This document shows, one piece after another, positions 10,944-19,411 of a stretch of 64,000 bases of DNA. This stretch comes from Drosophila persimilis (taxonomy: Eukaryota; Arthropoda; Insecta; Diptera; Drosophilidae). Position numbers and translations under genes: made by a program. Below the pieces are notes generated by a model. That model made no database searches and was not told the DNA's origin. It was given only the letters and a program-made list of their open reading frames with translations. The DNA is taken from contig NW_020825313.1 in the NCBI RefSeq assembly GCF_003286085.1, positions 3,782,001-3,846,000 of the forward strand, in the 5' to 3' direction. How positions within the stretch are numbered: position 1 is the stretch's first letter; each line of letters starts with the position of its first letter.

Positions 10944-11724
10944 TTAACATTGTGAAAAGAGTTTATATTTAAGATATAATCTACAGAGTACTGTTTTAAA
11001 AACTATACAGAGAATTTCCTTTGTCAACCAACCGTCATTTTTGAATGATTTGAAATTTTTTACTTTACGTTTTACTTCAAACTGACCTGAAGGCACGACC
11101 TGAGTGGTCTTTCGATAATGCTCTTCACATAACTTGTTTTCAGGAGATGAAGACTTTTTAGAAGACGGCAATTCTGCCAGTGACCAAAACTTTTGTAGTG
11201 TGTTCTCGATATATATTACTGACTCTTCTGGACAACTCAAACAATTCCTCGCTTCTTGGGCCATAGTCACCTTTGGAGTGTATCTGCCCGATACAATTCA
11301 GTCGAGAAGCGTTTTCTGCAGAGTTGGATGGTCAGGACCTTGTCTAGTTTAACCACCAGATAAAAATTCGAAAAATGTTTCTGCACCTATCAAAATATTT
11401 TATCTTCTGTGGCTTGAAGAAATATGTGTCTGCTAGTGGTAAGTCCTTCGGGATTTTCCAGTCACTCACGTTAAGTGTTTGATCAGGGGGATACCCCCAA
11501 ATGGACCAGTAATTACCAGGACCAGAATTTATATTTTTCTTGTCTTGTGAATTGGTCTCATCAATACCAAAAAAGGTGATACACGACTCCTCCCTACGAA
11601 TCTGTAAGCGCTGTGCTAAGTCCTCAGTAATGCGGTCCACTTCTACACTGTAGGCGGAGTCTACTGTACCGAGCTGAACATCACTTACTGCTTCAGGCTC
11701 TCGGATCACTGTAGTTTGTTCCAA
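10944..11724 (-). pseudogene. BEL2 protease and downstream region (relic)
   Basis: The - strand frame 11344-11724 ends with WSIWGYPPDQTLNVSDWKIPKDLPLADTYFFKPQKIKYF; the block DLPLADxxFxKPxxID is diagnostic of the segment after the aspartic protease in BEL/Pao pol. 10944-11270 continues in broken frames with LCEEHYRKTTQVVPSGQFEVK, matching the EKHFxxTxxRxxxGxFxV linker before RT. Together with gag pieces at 12297-12641 and 13140-13730 it forms one - strand BEL element. RT and later domains are missing. Confidence 0.7.
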
Positions 11725-11739
11725 ACGAAGGTTGAAGCA

Positions 11740-12296
11740 ATTAAAGAGGCCATTTCCGTTGTCTCCAAACTACCCCTAGACAGGTACTTTGTGTTTGCCT
11801 TTTCGGAAAGCCAAGCAGCTATTAAAGCTTTGGGCTGAATATCGTCACACTCAGCGACTGTAAACGACTGACGCATGGGTCTGCACGAGATCGCAGAGAA
11901 GTTAGATATCTTCCTTATATGGGTTCCCGCCCACAGGGACATTGAGGGGAACGACGCCGCCGACGAGTTAGCCAGGCAGGGCACTACAGTTCCTCTCTTA
12001 TCAGAGAGTGAGCAAGAAGCGATGCCTTTGGCTACGTGCAGGCTTCTCGCGCACGAAATATTCGAGCAAAGTGCAAACAGGAGCTGGCAAGATCGATATG
12101 GCAATATCGATCGAAAAAGTGCTCGGCAGACCTGTATAGACCTAGAACACAGTGTTCTGCAGTTACACGAGCCATCACGGGACACTGGCAGATCGACACT
12201 CACGCCTCTAGACTGTCAATCTAGGACGCTTACGATCGACGTAGGCAGAATAACTCTATCCATAGATTTCGCATGGAGAGCATGCGAAGTGGAAGG
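11740..12296 (+). pseudogene. Non-LTR RNase H fragment inserted in BEL2
   Basis: Frame 11875-12300 reads EKLDIFLIWVPAHRDIEGNDAADELARQG: the IWVPAHRxIEGNDxADELA box is the C-terminal RNase H motif of R1/LOA/I-type non-LTR elements. Upstream (11755-11860) another frame holds FVFAFSESQAAIKALG, the preceding RNase H helix, with a frameshift between. The flanking sequence on both sides is - strand BEL2 gag and protease, so this + strand fragment interrupts BEL2. The element's 5' part is absent; I cannot define target duplications. Confidence 0.7.
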
Positions 12297-12641
12297 TTAA
12301 CTCTGATTAGGAGGAGGAGAAGAATTATCTGGGGGTGATGGAAACGCCAGACTTTTATTCGCCACTGTGTACCTATGCACGGTACGGTGTGAGCAGCCAC
12401 ACACTCGAAACTTCTTAGCTTTGCATCGTGCTACAGAGTGGCCTTGTTGTAGACAATTTATGCATAGGGATGCAGTTTTTACGAGTTCGAACATTTGCAT
12501 TACTGCCAGCCGACCAAATGTCTTCTTATAATCGAGCTGTTCTTGCCATTTCTGTTTGGTAATTGGACCGACTCTGCTCAAGACGAGATGAATGATCGAC
12601 GCATTCGAAATATTTTTATCATCGCCATATATGAGAACCAT
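12297..12641 (-). pseudogene. BEL2 gag zinc-knuckle region
   Basis: The - strand frame contains LCINCLQQGHSVARCKAKKFRVCGCSHRTVH, the BEL/Pao nucleocapsid Cys-His array (C-x2-C..GH..C then C-x-C..H-x3-H), preceded by WQEQLDYKK. A Ser/Pro-rich tail ends at 12297 where the RNase H fragment begins. The gag N-terminus is at 13140-13730, separated by a solo LTR. Confidence 0.75.
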
Positions 12642-12661
12642 ATATGGATAAAGCGGTATCT

Positions 12662-13110
12662 ATTAGTGTTCAAACATCAACATATTATAGTCAATACAAT
12701 GCCACTTTCGGCCCCTTGCAGAATGTTTAAACATAAATAGATTATTGTACACATTCACTCATGTAACAACACCGATCTCTAAAGAAATCACATAAAGTAG
12801 ACAAGTTATGACTGCACTGGTGTAAACAGAGATCTGTAACCCATTAATACGACAACAAAACACAAGTGGAGAAAACACTTAACAAATGCGGTCCTAAAAT
12901 AAAACTAATGTAAGCATGTACTCAAATAGACACCCTCAGTAAAGTGTATCCTCTTCGTAGGTCTAACGATAATTATAGGCTACCAAATTGTACCTCCTAC
13001 CTCATTGTCAAATCACATATAAGGCTCTGATTTTAAGAATAAAATTTAGTTTGAATTTCCAACTCAACTCGCAAATGTCTAGACTTTTCTTTTAAGGTCT
13101 TAACAATTAG
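12662..13110 (+). mobile_element. Solo LTR of a roo-like BEL element with 5-bp TSD
   Basis: The LTR runs 12667-13105, starting TGTTCAAACATC and ending TCTTAACA (TG...CA), about 439 bp. It is flanked by the perfect 5-bp direct repeat attag (12662-12666 and 13106-13110), the duplication size of BEL/Pao elements. The same sequence (GCCACTTTCGGCCCCTTGCA, TTATTGTACACATTCACTCA) is found at 59470-59748 next to a roo-like pol/env on the - strand and as a fragment at 22172-22354. It sits in the BEL2 gag gene. A solo LTR implies recombination between the two LTRs of a former full element. Confidence 0.85.
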
Positions 13111-13135
13111 GTTCCTTAAGGACGATGCTGATTGC

Positions 13136-13730
13136 TGAGTCATTTTGGGAGACTAAATAGGGCATCCATGTGATTTTTGAAGATCAGAAAATCGTTATCG
13201 TAGACCTTTTTTAAGCTAGCCATGGTTACTTGGAACGCCCTTACAGTTCCCAACGCGTCATCAGAGAGACACGAAAGCAAATGGTTGAACTTTTCGATGA
13301 TTATAATGCTTTCGTCATTGTGAACCAAATAAACCTATGAAGTTTTTAAAGACCAAAAAGTTTCCGCTGAACTGCGGAAGTGCTAACTTCGGAAGTCAAG
13401 CACGAGTTCGGCCACCATAAGCTGATAGTGCAGGTTTTGTCTCATCAACTGTGACATACATTTTTCCTTTTTTGTAAATTGAGTGTTCTTCCATCTCGGC
13501 TCGAAATTCATCGTCAGACTCATTGTCTATATCTTCAATCTCCTCTTGAAGTTTGCGTGCCGTGTCTGCACTCGAGCTCCGTCAATACCAGCGGAATATC
13601 CCCCGCTTCTAAACGGTCCGCTAATAGACGAATGCTTTTAACACGGCAGCTGCGCTTTTCCTTTAGCTCTTCAAGGAGGATATTTTTGTTGGCTTTTGAG
13701 GTCATATTGATTTTCAATATAATCAACTGA
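13136..13730 (-). pseudogene. BEL2 gag N-terminal and central region
   Basis: On the - strand, 13730 to 13535 reads ILLEELKEKRSCRVKSIRLL..LEAGDIPLVLTELECRHGT and 13328 to 13140 reads IEKFNHLLSCLSDDALGTVRAFQVT..LKKVYDNDFLIFKNHMDALF. The second is the core gag motif of BEL/Pao (F..LLxxLxxxALxTVxxFxVT...LxxVYDNxxLIF). Between them a frame shows LPKLALPQFSGN. Frameshifted but collinear; the solo LTR at 12667-13105 was inserted just downstream. Confidence 0.75.
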
Positions 13731-13800
13731 AGGCGAAAGGTCGTTTCTAATAATCGTATTCAATGCCGAGGCACTTAATGAAAGAATGGGCCGTTGTACC

Positions 13801-13955
13801 CAAACGAGGTCAACAATCAATATACCTGTCAACTGTAGAGTATAGCGTCGCGTGGCTCAAGCGTTTATGTACATAGTTCGTTTGTTCATATCCAAACGAG
13901 GTCAAAAGGAATATACCCGACAAATTTAGGCCATAGCGTCGCTTGGCTCAAACTC
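13801..13955. repeat. Imperfect direct repeat, 92-bp spacing
   Basis: caaacgaggtcaa...tatacc(t/c)g(t/a)caa...catagcgtcgc(g/t)tggctcaa occurs at 13801-13862 and again from 13893 to 13955. The repeat lies upstream (5') of BEL2 gag on the - strand and could be part of its untranslated leader or LTR; no LTR ends were identified. Confidence 0.7.
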
Positions 13956-15083
13956 GTAAACGAAAACCACACAAGAACAGCAATGGTGCAAAGCTTTTGG
14001 TATATGTAGCTGCAGATAGGGTATTGCACGACTGACGCGGTGATTTTCAGTTTGTTTACAGTGTTCTTTGCACACACGACGCGGTCAATTTTGAAATTTA
14101 TGTATGTTAGAATTTAATATATTTGTTATATATTTTTCACTCGTGTCATTATCACTATTGCCTTCCACTATGTTAATTCTTTTATTTTGCAAGTCCATTC
14201 GGGGGCTCCGTGAAATTTTAGAATATTTTTTCTAAATATGAAATCCCAAAGACTTGGATGGCTGCAAATATTTAATACTAAACTTAAATATTAATATAAT
14301 ATTAATATTAATATTAATTAAAATAGGTTTTTTCCACATCCAGCAAAGTATTCATAACATTTCTTCTTTTATTTCGCTTCCGCTTTGGCCTAGCGTAAGA
14401 TTAACTGTGGTTGCGCAGACGTAAAAGTTTAAATTCCGAGAGGCATTTCTTCGTCAATATCATTCGCATTTGGCAACAGCTTCCGCATCACATGAAAAAG
14501 ATAAATAACTTTTCGCAGTTAAAAATGCTGTTAACAGCCCACCTTATAGTAGATTAAGAAACTGAACATCTAAAACCTAATTGAAATAAAATAAAATAAT
14601 AGAGAACATTACCTATTAATAATAACGAATATAACATACATACATATGTAACCCGAAACTCGAAAAATTATGTAATCATAAAATTATATATTCAGTAATG
14701 AAAGGAGAATACAGTTTGCTGTACCTGTGGTCCGAGAAAGGGTGTTCTTCCAGGACCCTCCAGTATACAATTTTCACCAGTATCTCGTAAGAGGCAAGTA
14801 TAAGGTCCAGGATCTCTTTACCTCTTTATAATAAAGGTGGGGTCACTCCCCTGGTTTAATAAGATCATCTGAGTGGTCAGTAAGTAACTAAAGAGGTACT
14901 CACCCTTATCGTTTGTGTCAATGCTTCCCCACTAGCAGTGACGGAGAGGCGCGTGTGGTGTCCTGTTTTTCCATTACTGAAACTCGAATTCTTTCTACTA
15001 GAAATTTGAGCAGTTACTCCTCATATAAGGTCGTATTCGTGTCATCCAATTTAATTTACAACTTTTTTAAGGACTTCCGTTCA
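13956..15083. other. No gene recognised; AT-rich
   Basis: No convincing coding frame, RNA gene or element end. 14281-14325 is a run of short ATATTA units. 'gggggctccgtgaaatttta' at 14201-14220 looks superficially like a primer-binding site but has no LTR beside it. Confidence 0.4.
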
Positions 15084-15253
15084 TAATTTATTCTGTTTTA
15101 ATTGAGGAAGCAGAAGCAGCACCGTATTTGCAGCATCTCTGTGATTGTCAGCGAGATCGTCATCTAGAATTTCCAAGCATTCTCTTAATTTTCTTAACGT
15201 TTTATTTGCTTCGATGGATACGCTCCGAATTGCAAGCAACTTTTTTCAAGATC
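15084..15253 (-). other. Unidentified open stretch
   Basis: On the - strand one frame reads LLAIRSVSIEANKTLRKLRE then CLEILDDDLADNHRDAANTV and a Leu-rich end before a stop. It lacks a start ATG and is bounded by a stop upstream near 15251. The composition (helical, amphipathic, no low complexity) looks like real protein rather than chance, either a gag fragment or an exon. I do not recognise it. Confidence 0.25.
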
Positions 15254-15501
15254 AATTGATCTACTGGATGGAGGGAGTTTGTAATGGCGCTACGGCCGGG
15301 GTATGTTCCAAGAATAAGGCGTGGATTAAGCGGTACAAAAATAGGGTTGGTCTATTGTTCTTAATTGTACAGAGTTTAGGATGGGATTATATGTCCTTTT
15401 CCTTCGGGGTCTTCCTTCTGGGACGTCTATGAGGTTTGCCGCACGTGGCTGATTGCTGCGTGCTGGTCAGTTTTTGTCGTCCTCTAGGGCGGGTCTGCGT
15501 C

Positions 15502-15641
15502 GCGAAGGTTCAAGTACGCTCCGAGGAAATGATTCGTGGCGGAGGCTTAGGTACGCTCCGAGGAGAAGTTGGGATGCGAAGGTTTAAGTACGCTCCGAGA
15601 GAGATTTGGAGGCGGAGGATAAAATATACTTCGGCTGTAGC
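15502..15641. repeat. 37-bp minisatellite, about four units
   Basis: Units begin at 15502, 15539, 15576 and 15612, each of the form gcg(a/g)agg(t/c)tta(a/g)gtacgctccgag followed by a variable purine-rich tail. Unit length is 37, 37, 36 bp, the last partial. The frames 15145-15432 and 15436-15678 through this area are not recognised and are probably fortuitous. Confidence 0.8.
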
Positions 15642-16000
15642 GGTTGGCTGTAGCCTCCGATGCTTGTCCCTTGACTAGCCGGGCCGAACTGTGATGATGA
15701 TCGCTCTGGCGGAGACCCTTTTATTCCCGAAAAGCAGCTGTTCCGCACTTCCGTGTTCTAATCGCGTTTTGCGTGGATCAGCTGGTAATGTGCCCGTTTG
15801 TGCTTTGCTGTGGGTGTGACCGTTGGTGGTTGTGCTTTGGGCACATTTGTAATGATCAGCTGCGGGTGGTTTTATGTTTTGTTTTTATTTTAATTTTAAT
15901 TGAATTGAAGATCTTCTGGTATTTTGTCTCTTATGTACTGTGTGGTTATGATTACTTATAATTATCCTAATTATAATTATTAGCTGAGTGTTTTTCAATG
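15642..16000. other. No gene recognised
   Basis: T-rich sequence between the minisatellite and Helitron copy 3. The short frame at 15773-15961 is rich in Cys, Leu and Trp and resembles nothing I know. Confidence 0.4.
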
Positions 16001-17055
16001 TTTATTCCCGATACTCCAAATGAGTATTGGGGTATATTAGATTTGTGGTTAAAATGGATGTGTGTATCGTCCAGAAGGAGTCGTTTCCGACCCCATAAAG
16101 TATATATATTCTTGATCAGCATCAATAGCCAAGTCGATCGAGCCCTGTCTGTCTGTCCGTCCGTCCGTCCGTCCCCTTCAGCGCCTAGTGCTCAAAGACT
16201 ATAAGAGCTAGAACAACGATGTTTTGGATCCAGACTTCTGTGATATGTCACTGCTACAAGAATATTTCAAAACTTTGCCCCGCCCACTTCCGCCCCCACA
16301 AAGGACGAAAATCTGTGGCATCCACATTTTTAAAAATACGATAAAACCAAAAACGCAGAATCGTAGAGGATGACTATATGTTCTAGAGAGTAAAATCTCA
16401 ACCAGATCGTATAATTATTATAGCCAGAATCAAGACAACAATTTCATTCTTTCTCGCTCTGTCTCTCTCTAACACACAGGTTTCATGGTCAGTTTTGCCA
16501 ATTGCAAAATATGAGTTCAAGGATCTCAGAACCCATAAGAGCTCCTGTGATATCGGACCTTGACCGTTTTGTGTCAAAATTTCGCCACACCCCCTTCCGC
16601 CCCAGCAAAGAACGAAAATCTGGGGCATCCACAAATCTCAGAGACTATTAACGCTAGAGTAACCAAATTCACTTCTGTTAGAAGTTCTGTTCTGCACTTC
16701 TGTTAGATCTCACTTCCACCCACACAAAGGACGAAAATCTGTTGCATCCACAACATTGCACATTCGAGAAAACTAAAAACGCAGAATCATAGATAATGAC
16801 CATATCTATCAGTTTGCTGAATCTGGATCAGATCGGATCATTTTTGTAGCCAAAAGCAAGAAATCAATTTGCAGTGGCTACGCAGCGCCCGACGTCACGC
16901 TCAGACTGATTTTCTGTCTCTCTCGCACGCACTCTTTGTCGTGTCGTTTAATATTAGCGGCGTCTGCCGGAGGAGAGCCATACTGACTAAGTATCGGTTA
17001 TAAATGTAGAGTTGCGGTGTCCGCAGCAACTCACAACGTTCCCCCTCGTTTTTTC
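16001..17055 (+). mobile_element. DINE-1-type Helitron copy 3, near complete
   Basis: 5' end attcccgatactcc..gagtattggggtatatt, then the CTGTCCGTCCGTCC tract, three successive blocks of 'cacttcc/ccttccgcccc(c/a)..aaaggacgaaaatctg', a GA-rich tract read as ttctttctcgctctgtctct at 16449-16468, and the 3' end with a hairpin (GAGTTGC 17009-17015 pairing with GCAACTC 17026-17032) and terminal ccccctcgtttttt. This is the best full-length reference for the family here, about 1,050 bp. No coding capacity. Confidence 0.85.
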
Positions 17056-17329
17056 TCCTTATGCTCTAATTGAGTGGTTGAATTGGTTTTTGTGGCGCCG
17101 GCGCTAGACTTCAGAAGTTGTGGTGGTTCCCAATTGGTGGAACGAGCGTATTGAAAATAATGTTGATCGCTTAGTTGGTAATCTGACTTATTTAGATGCC
17201 TAGCTGTTGGCTGATAATCTGAAAATGTCAGACATCCCGTAGATGCCACTTATAGGTAAGATATGTAGGCCTGATACCAACTTGTGTTGTTCATTGGGTC
17301 TTCCACGTTTTTTGTCGTCCTATTGACCT

Positions 17330-17717
17330 CTGTAGGCTGTTGTCTGGATCGAGTTCTTCTTCGGGTGTTATAATGTTAATGTTTATAAGTGTAGCAAGCT
17401 GGGTTGCATACGATACATAAACCTTTTACAGTTTCGTCGTCGCAACTAGCACTTGAACCATTTTAACTCGCCATCGTCACCGAACAAGCCTCGAACTCCG
17501 CGTCCACCTTTGCCCACAGGCTTCGGAGTTGTTCTCGATGGACTTGGGAGAGCGAGCGGGTTGGTGTGCTAGCATCTGGAGCGTTGAGCTTCTGGTCGAA
17601 GCGGGTCAGTCTGCTTGGCGATCCGCCGATGCTAGCTGGGGTGAGCTTCTCCTTATGGGGAAGGCGAAGATCCGGCTCAATGGACCAATGTTTGTAGTGG
17701 GGCGGATCGCTGCTCAA
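17330..17717 (-). pseudogene. BEL/Pao-like gag N-terminus (third BEL relic)
   Basis: The - strand frame 17463-17717 has TRSLSQVHREQLRSLWAKVDAEFEACS, an amphipathic gag N-terminal helix, and further on, in another frame, YVSYATQLATLINI, which fits the V(Y/E)xxCxxQLxxxI segment seen after it in BEL/Pao gag. It is frameshifted; Helitron copy 3 cuts the downstream side near 17056. The region 17056-17330 is presumably more gag but I cannot show it. Confidence 0.45.
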
Positions 17718-18025
17718 TTCTTCAATGACGAACTTGATGATCCAGTGAAACCTCCTAGCGGCTCCTAGCGGCGATGTGTGTCGTGGTTTATATATGTAGG
17801 TGTGTTTATTGTTTGGGGGAGTCGCGCAGTAGATCGGCCGTTTGAAGCGGGGTAAAAACGTAACTAAGCTAAGCCTTATTATCTATGTTCTATGCTGGCT
17901 TGAGCGCCGGGTGGATTGTAAATCTCACGAGCGTCCCTCCGAGCGCACGAGAGCGAGTTGGGACCGGAGCGCACGGAGTTGGCACAGTGCTCGGCAATTA
18001 TTTGCTGCTGGCCTGAACATTCTCC
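17718..18025 (-). other. Probable 5' leader/LTR of the third BEL relic
   Basis: Non-coding, lies directly 5' (on the - strand) of the gag N-terminus at 17717 and ends where the roo-like fragment begins. It contains a duplicated cctagcggctcctagcgg word (17753-17770). No second LTR copy exists in the window, so the call is by position only. Confidence 0.3.
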
Positions 18026-19410
18026 TTAAATCACCGAAAAAAATAATTGTTGGGCGGAGCAAAGTAAAGACGCCACCATCAGCAACGATAGATATCGATG
18101 TATATGATAATATTTTCCATCTTCTTTGTACTCTACCATATGTCCTAAGTTTTTATATTCATGGATAAACTTTACGTAATTTTCTTTTAATTTTTTATTA
18201 TTCTGAGCTTTCATTCTAAACTGTAAAATCGCGCCATAGCTTGTGGTTTTAAATCTCCTAGATCCTTTTCTCTTTTAAGTGGTATTTCAACCACATACCT
18301 ACCATTCTCATCTCTTCTTGTTGTTTCCAAGAAATGCTTCTCGCAAACATCTTCTTCTAAGTAATTCTTTTCAATTTCCAATTCCCAGGGTCGCTCTAAG
18401 TCCCCAACTTCAATTGTTGTCGCCATAATCAATTTATCACCTTTTGATTTGGTGCAACCGGATATAATCCATCCGAATTCTGTATTTTGACCAAGAAGAT
18501 CGTCTATTTTTACTAATCCGTCTTTTAAAATATGGGTATAAAAATCTATCCCAATTATTACATCTACCCTACTTGGTTTCTTAAAGTTAGGGTCTGCCAA
18601 CACATAATCTTGCCACTTAGTTTTGCCACTATTGAAAGAATTTAATGGTAAAGCTTTTATTAGTTTCGAAAGAATATTTACTTCAATATTTAGAGGACCT
18701 TCATTATAACCACGAGTTTTTACCGATAAAGTAACTTTGTACTTTGAACACTTTTTCGTCCTAAGTTTAATATTTGCGCAGCTTCCTCTGAAATTATGGT
18801 AGACTGCGACCCACAATCAATTAGAGCTCTAAGGTTTTGATAGCCACAATTCCTTGCCCTTAGTTTTATGTGTGCTGTGATGAGGTTTTTTACAAATCCC
18901 ACATAAGAATTTCAGACAAGAATTTCTTATACATATCATGCCTACAGCATTTTGTGCCAAGGAGCTCGGATTCATTCCCTTAAACTTATATCAGTGAATT
19001 ATGGTATTTCCTGCCATTTTACATAGCGGACAATTTTCTTTTATTTTGCCATATTATCCTGCGAAGTGTAAAGAGAAGTGTACCGTTGTTCTAAAAATTC
19101 CATTACATCTGGCAATGCTTGGATCTCTTTTGTCCTTTTTATATGACTTTCATATAATTGTAAGGCATCTTTGTTGAACTTTTTCAACACTATGTGCGCG
19201 AAAATCACATCAACTTAATCTTTTAATTGTCACTTTATTTTGATTAAATGTATTGACTCATTTATAGAATCAGAAAACCATTTAATATGTTTCGCTGAAT
19301 CGTGATCTAGCATTGGTAAATCTAGTAGACGATTCAGCTGATACGAGAAAATGTTTCGTTTATTTTCATACCGCTTGGTCAGCAATTCCAAAGCGGCATT
19401 TTAAATCATT
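18026..19410 (-). pseudogene. Roo-like BEL gag and protease region
   Basis: From high to low coordinates on the - strand: LELLTKRYENKRNIF and LLDLPMLDHDS (gag, near 19400-19280), PDVMEFLEQRYTSL (19120-19080), a decayed zinc-knuckle (CPLCKMAGNT), the protease RALIDCGSQSTIISEEAAQIL (catalytic Asp-Cys-Gly, where most have D-S-G), then WQDYVLADPNFKKPSRVDVIIGIDFY, FGWIISG, EKHFLETTRRDENGRYVVEIPL and YVKFIHEYKNLGHM leading to RT. RT itself is missing. The domain order is standard BEL/Pao. CR1 copy A abuts the gag end at 19410. Confidence 0.8.
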
Positions 19411-19411
19411 T

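Noticed and set aside
14197-14222. Primer-binding site (tcgggggctccgtgaaat)
   Set aside because: No LTR end lies beside it and no gag follows on the matching strand.
15145-15961. Three consecutive + strand frames (95, 80 and 62 codons)
   Set aside because: No domain or homology recognised; one covers a minisatellite and the frames are Cys/Trp-rich as in random GT-rich sequence.
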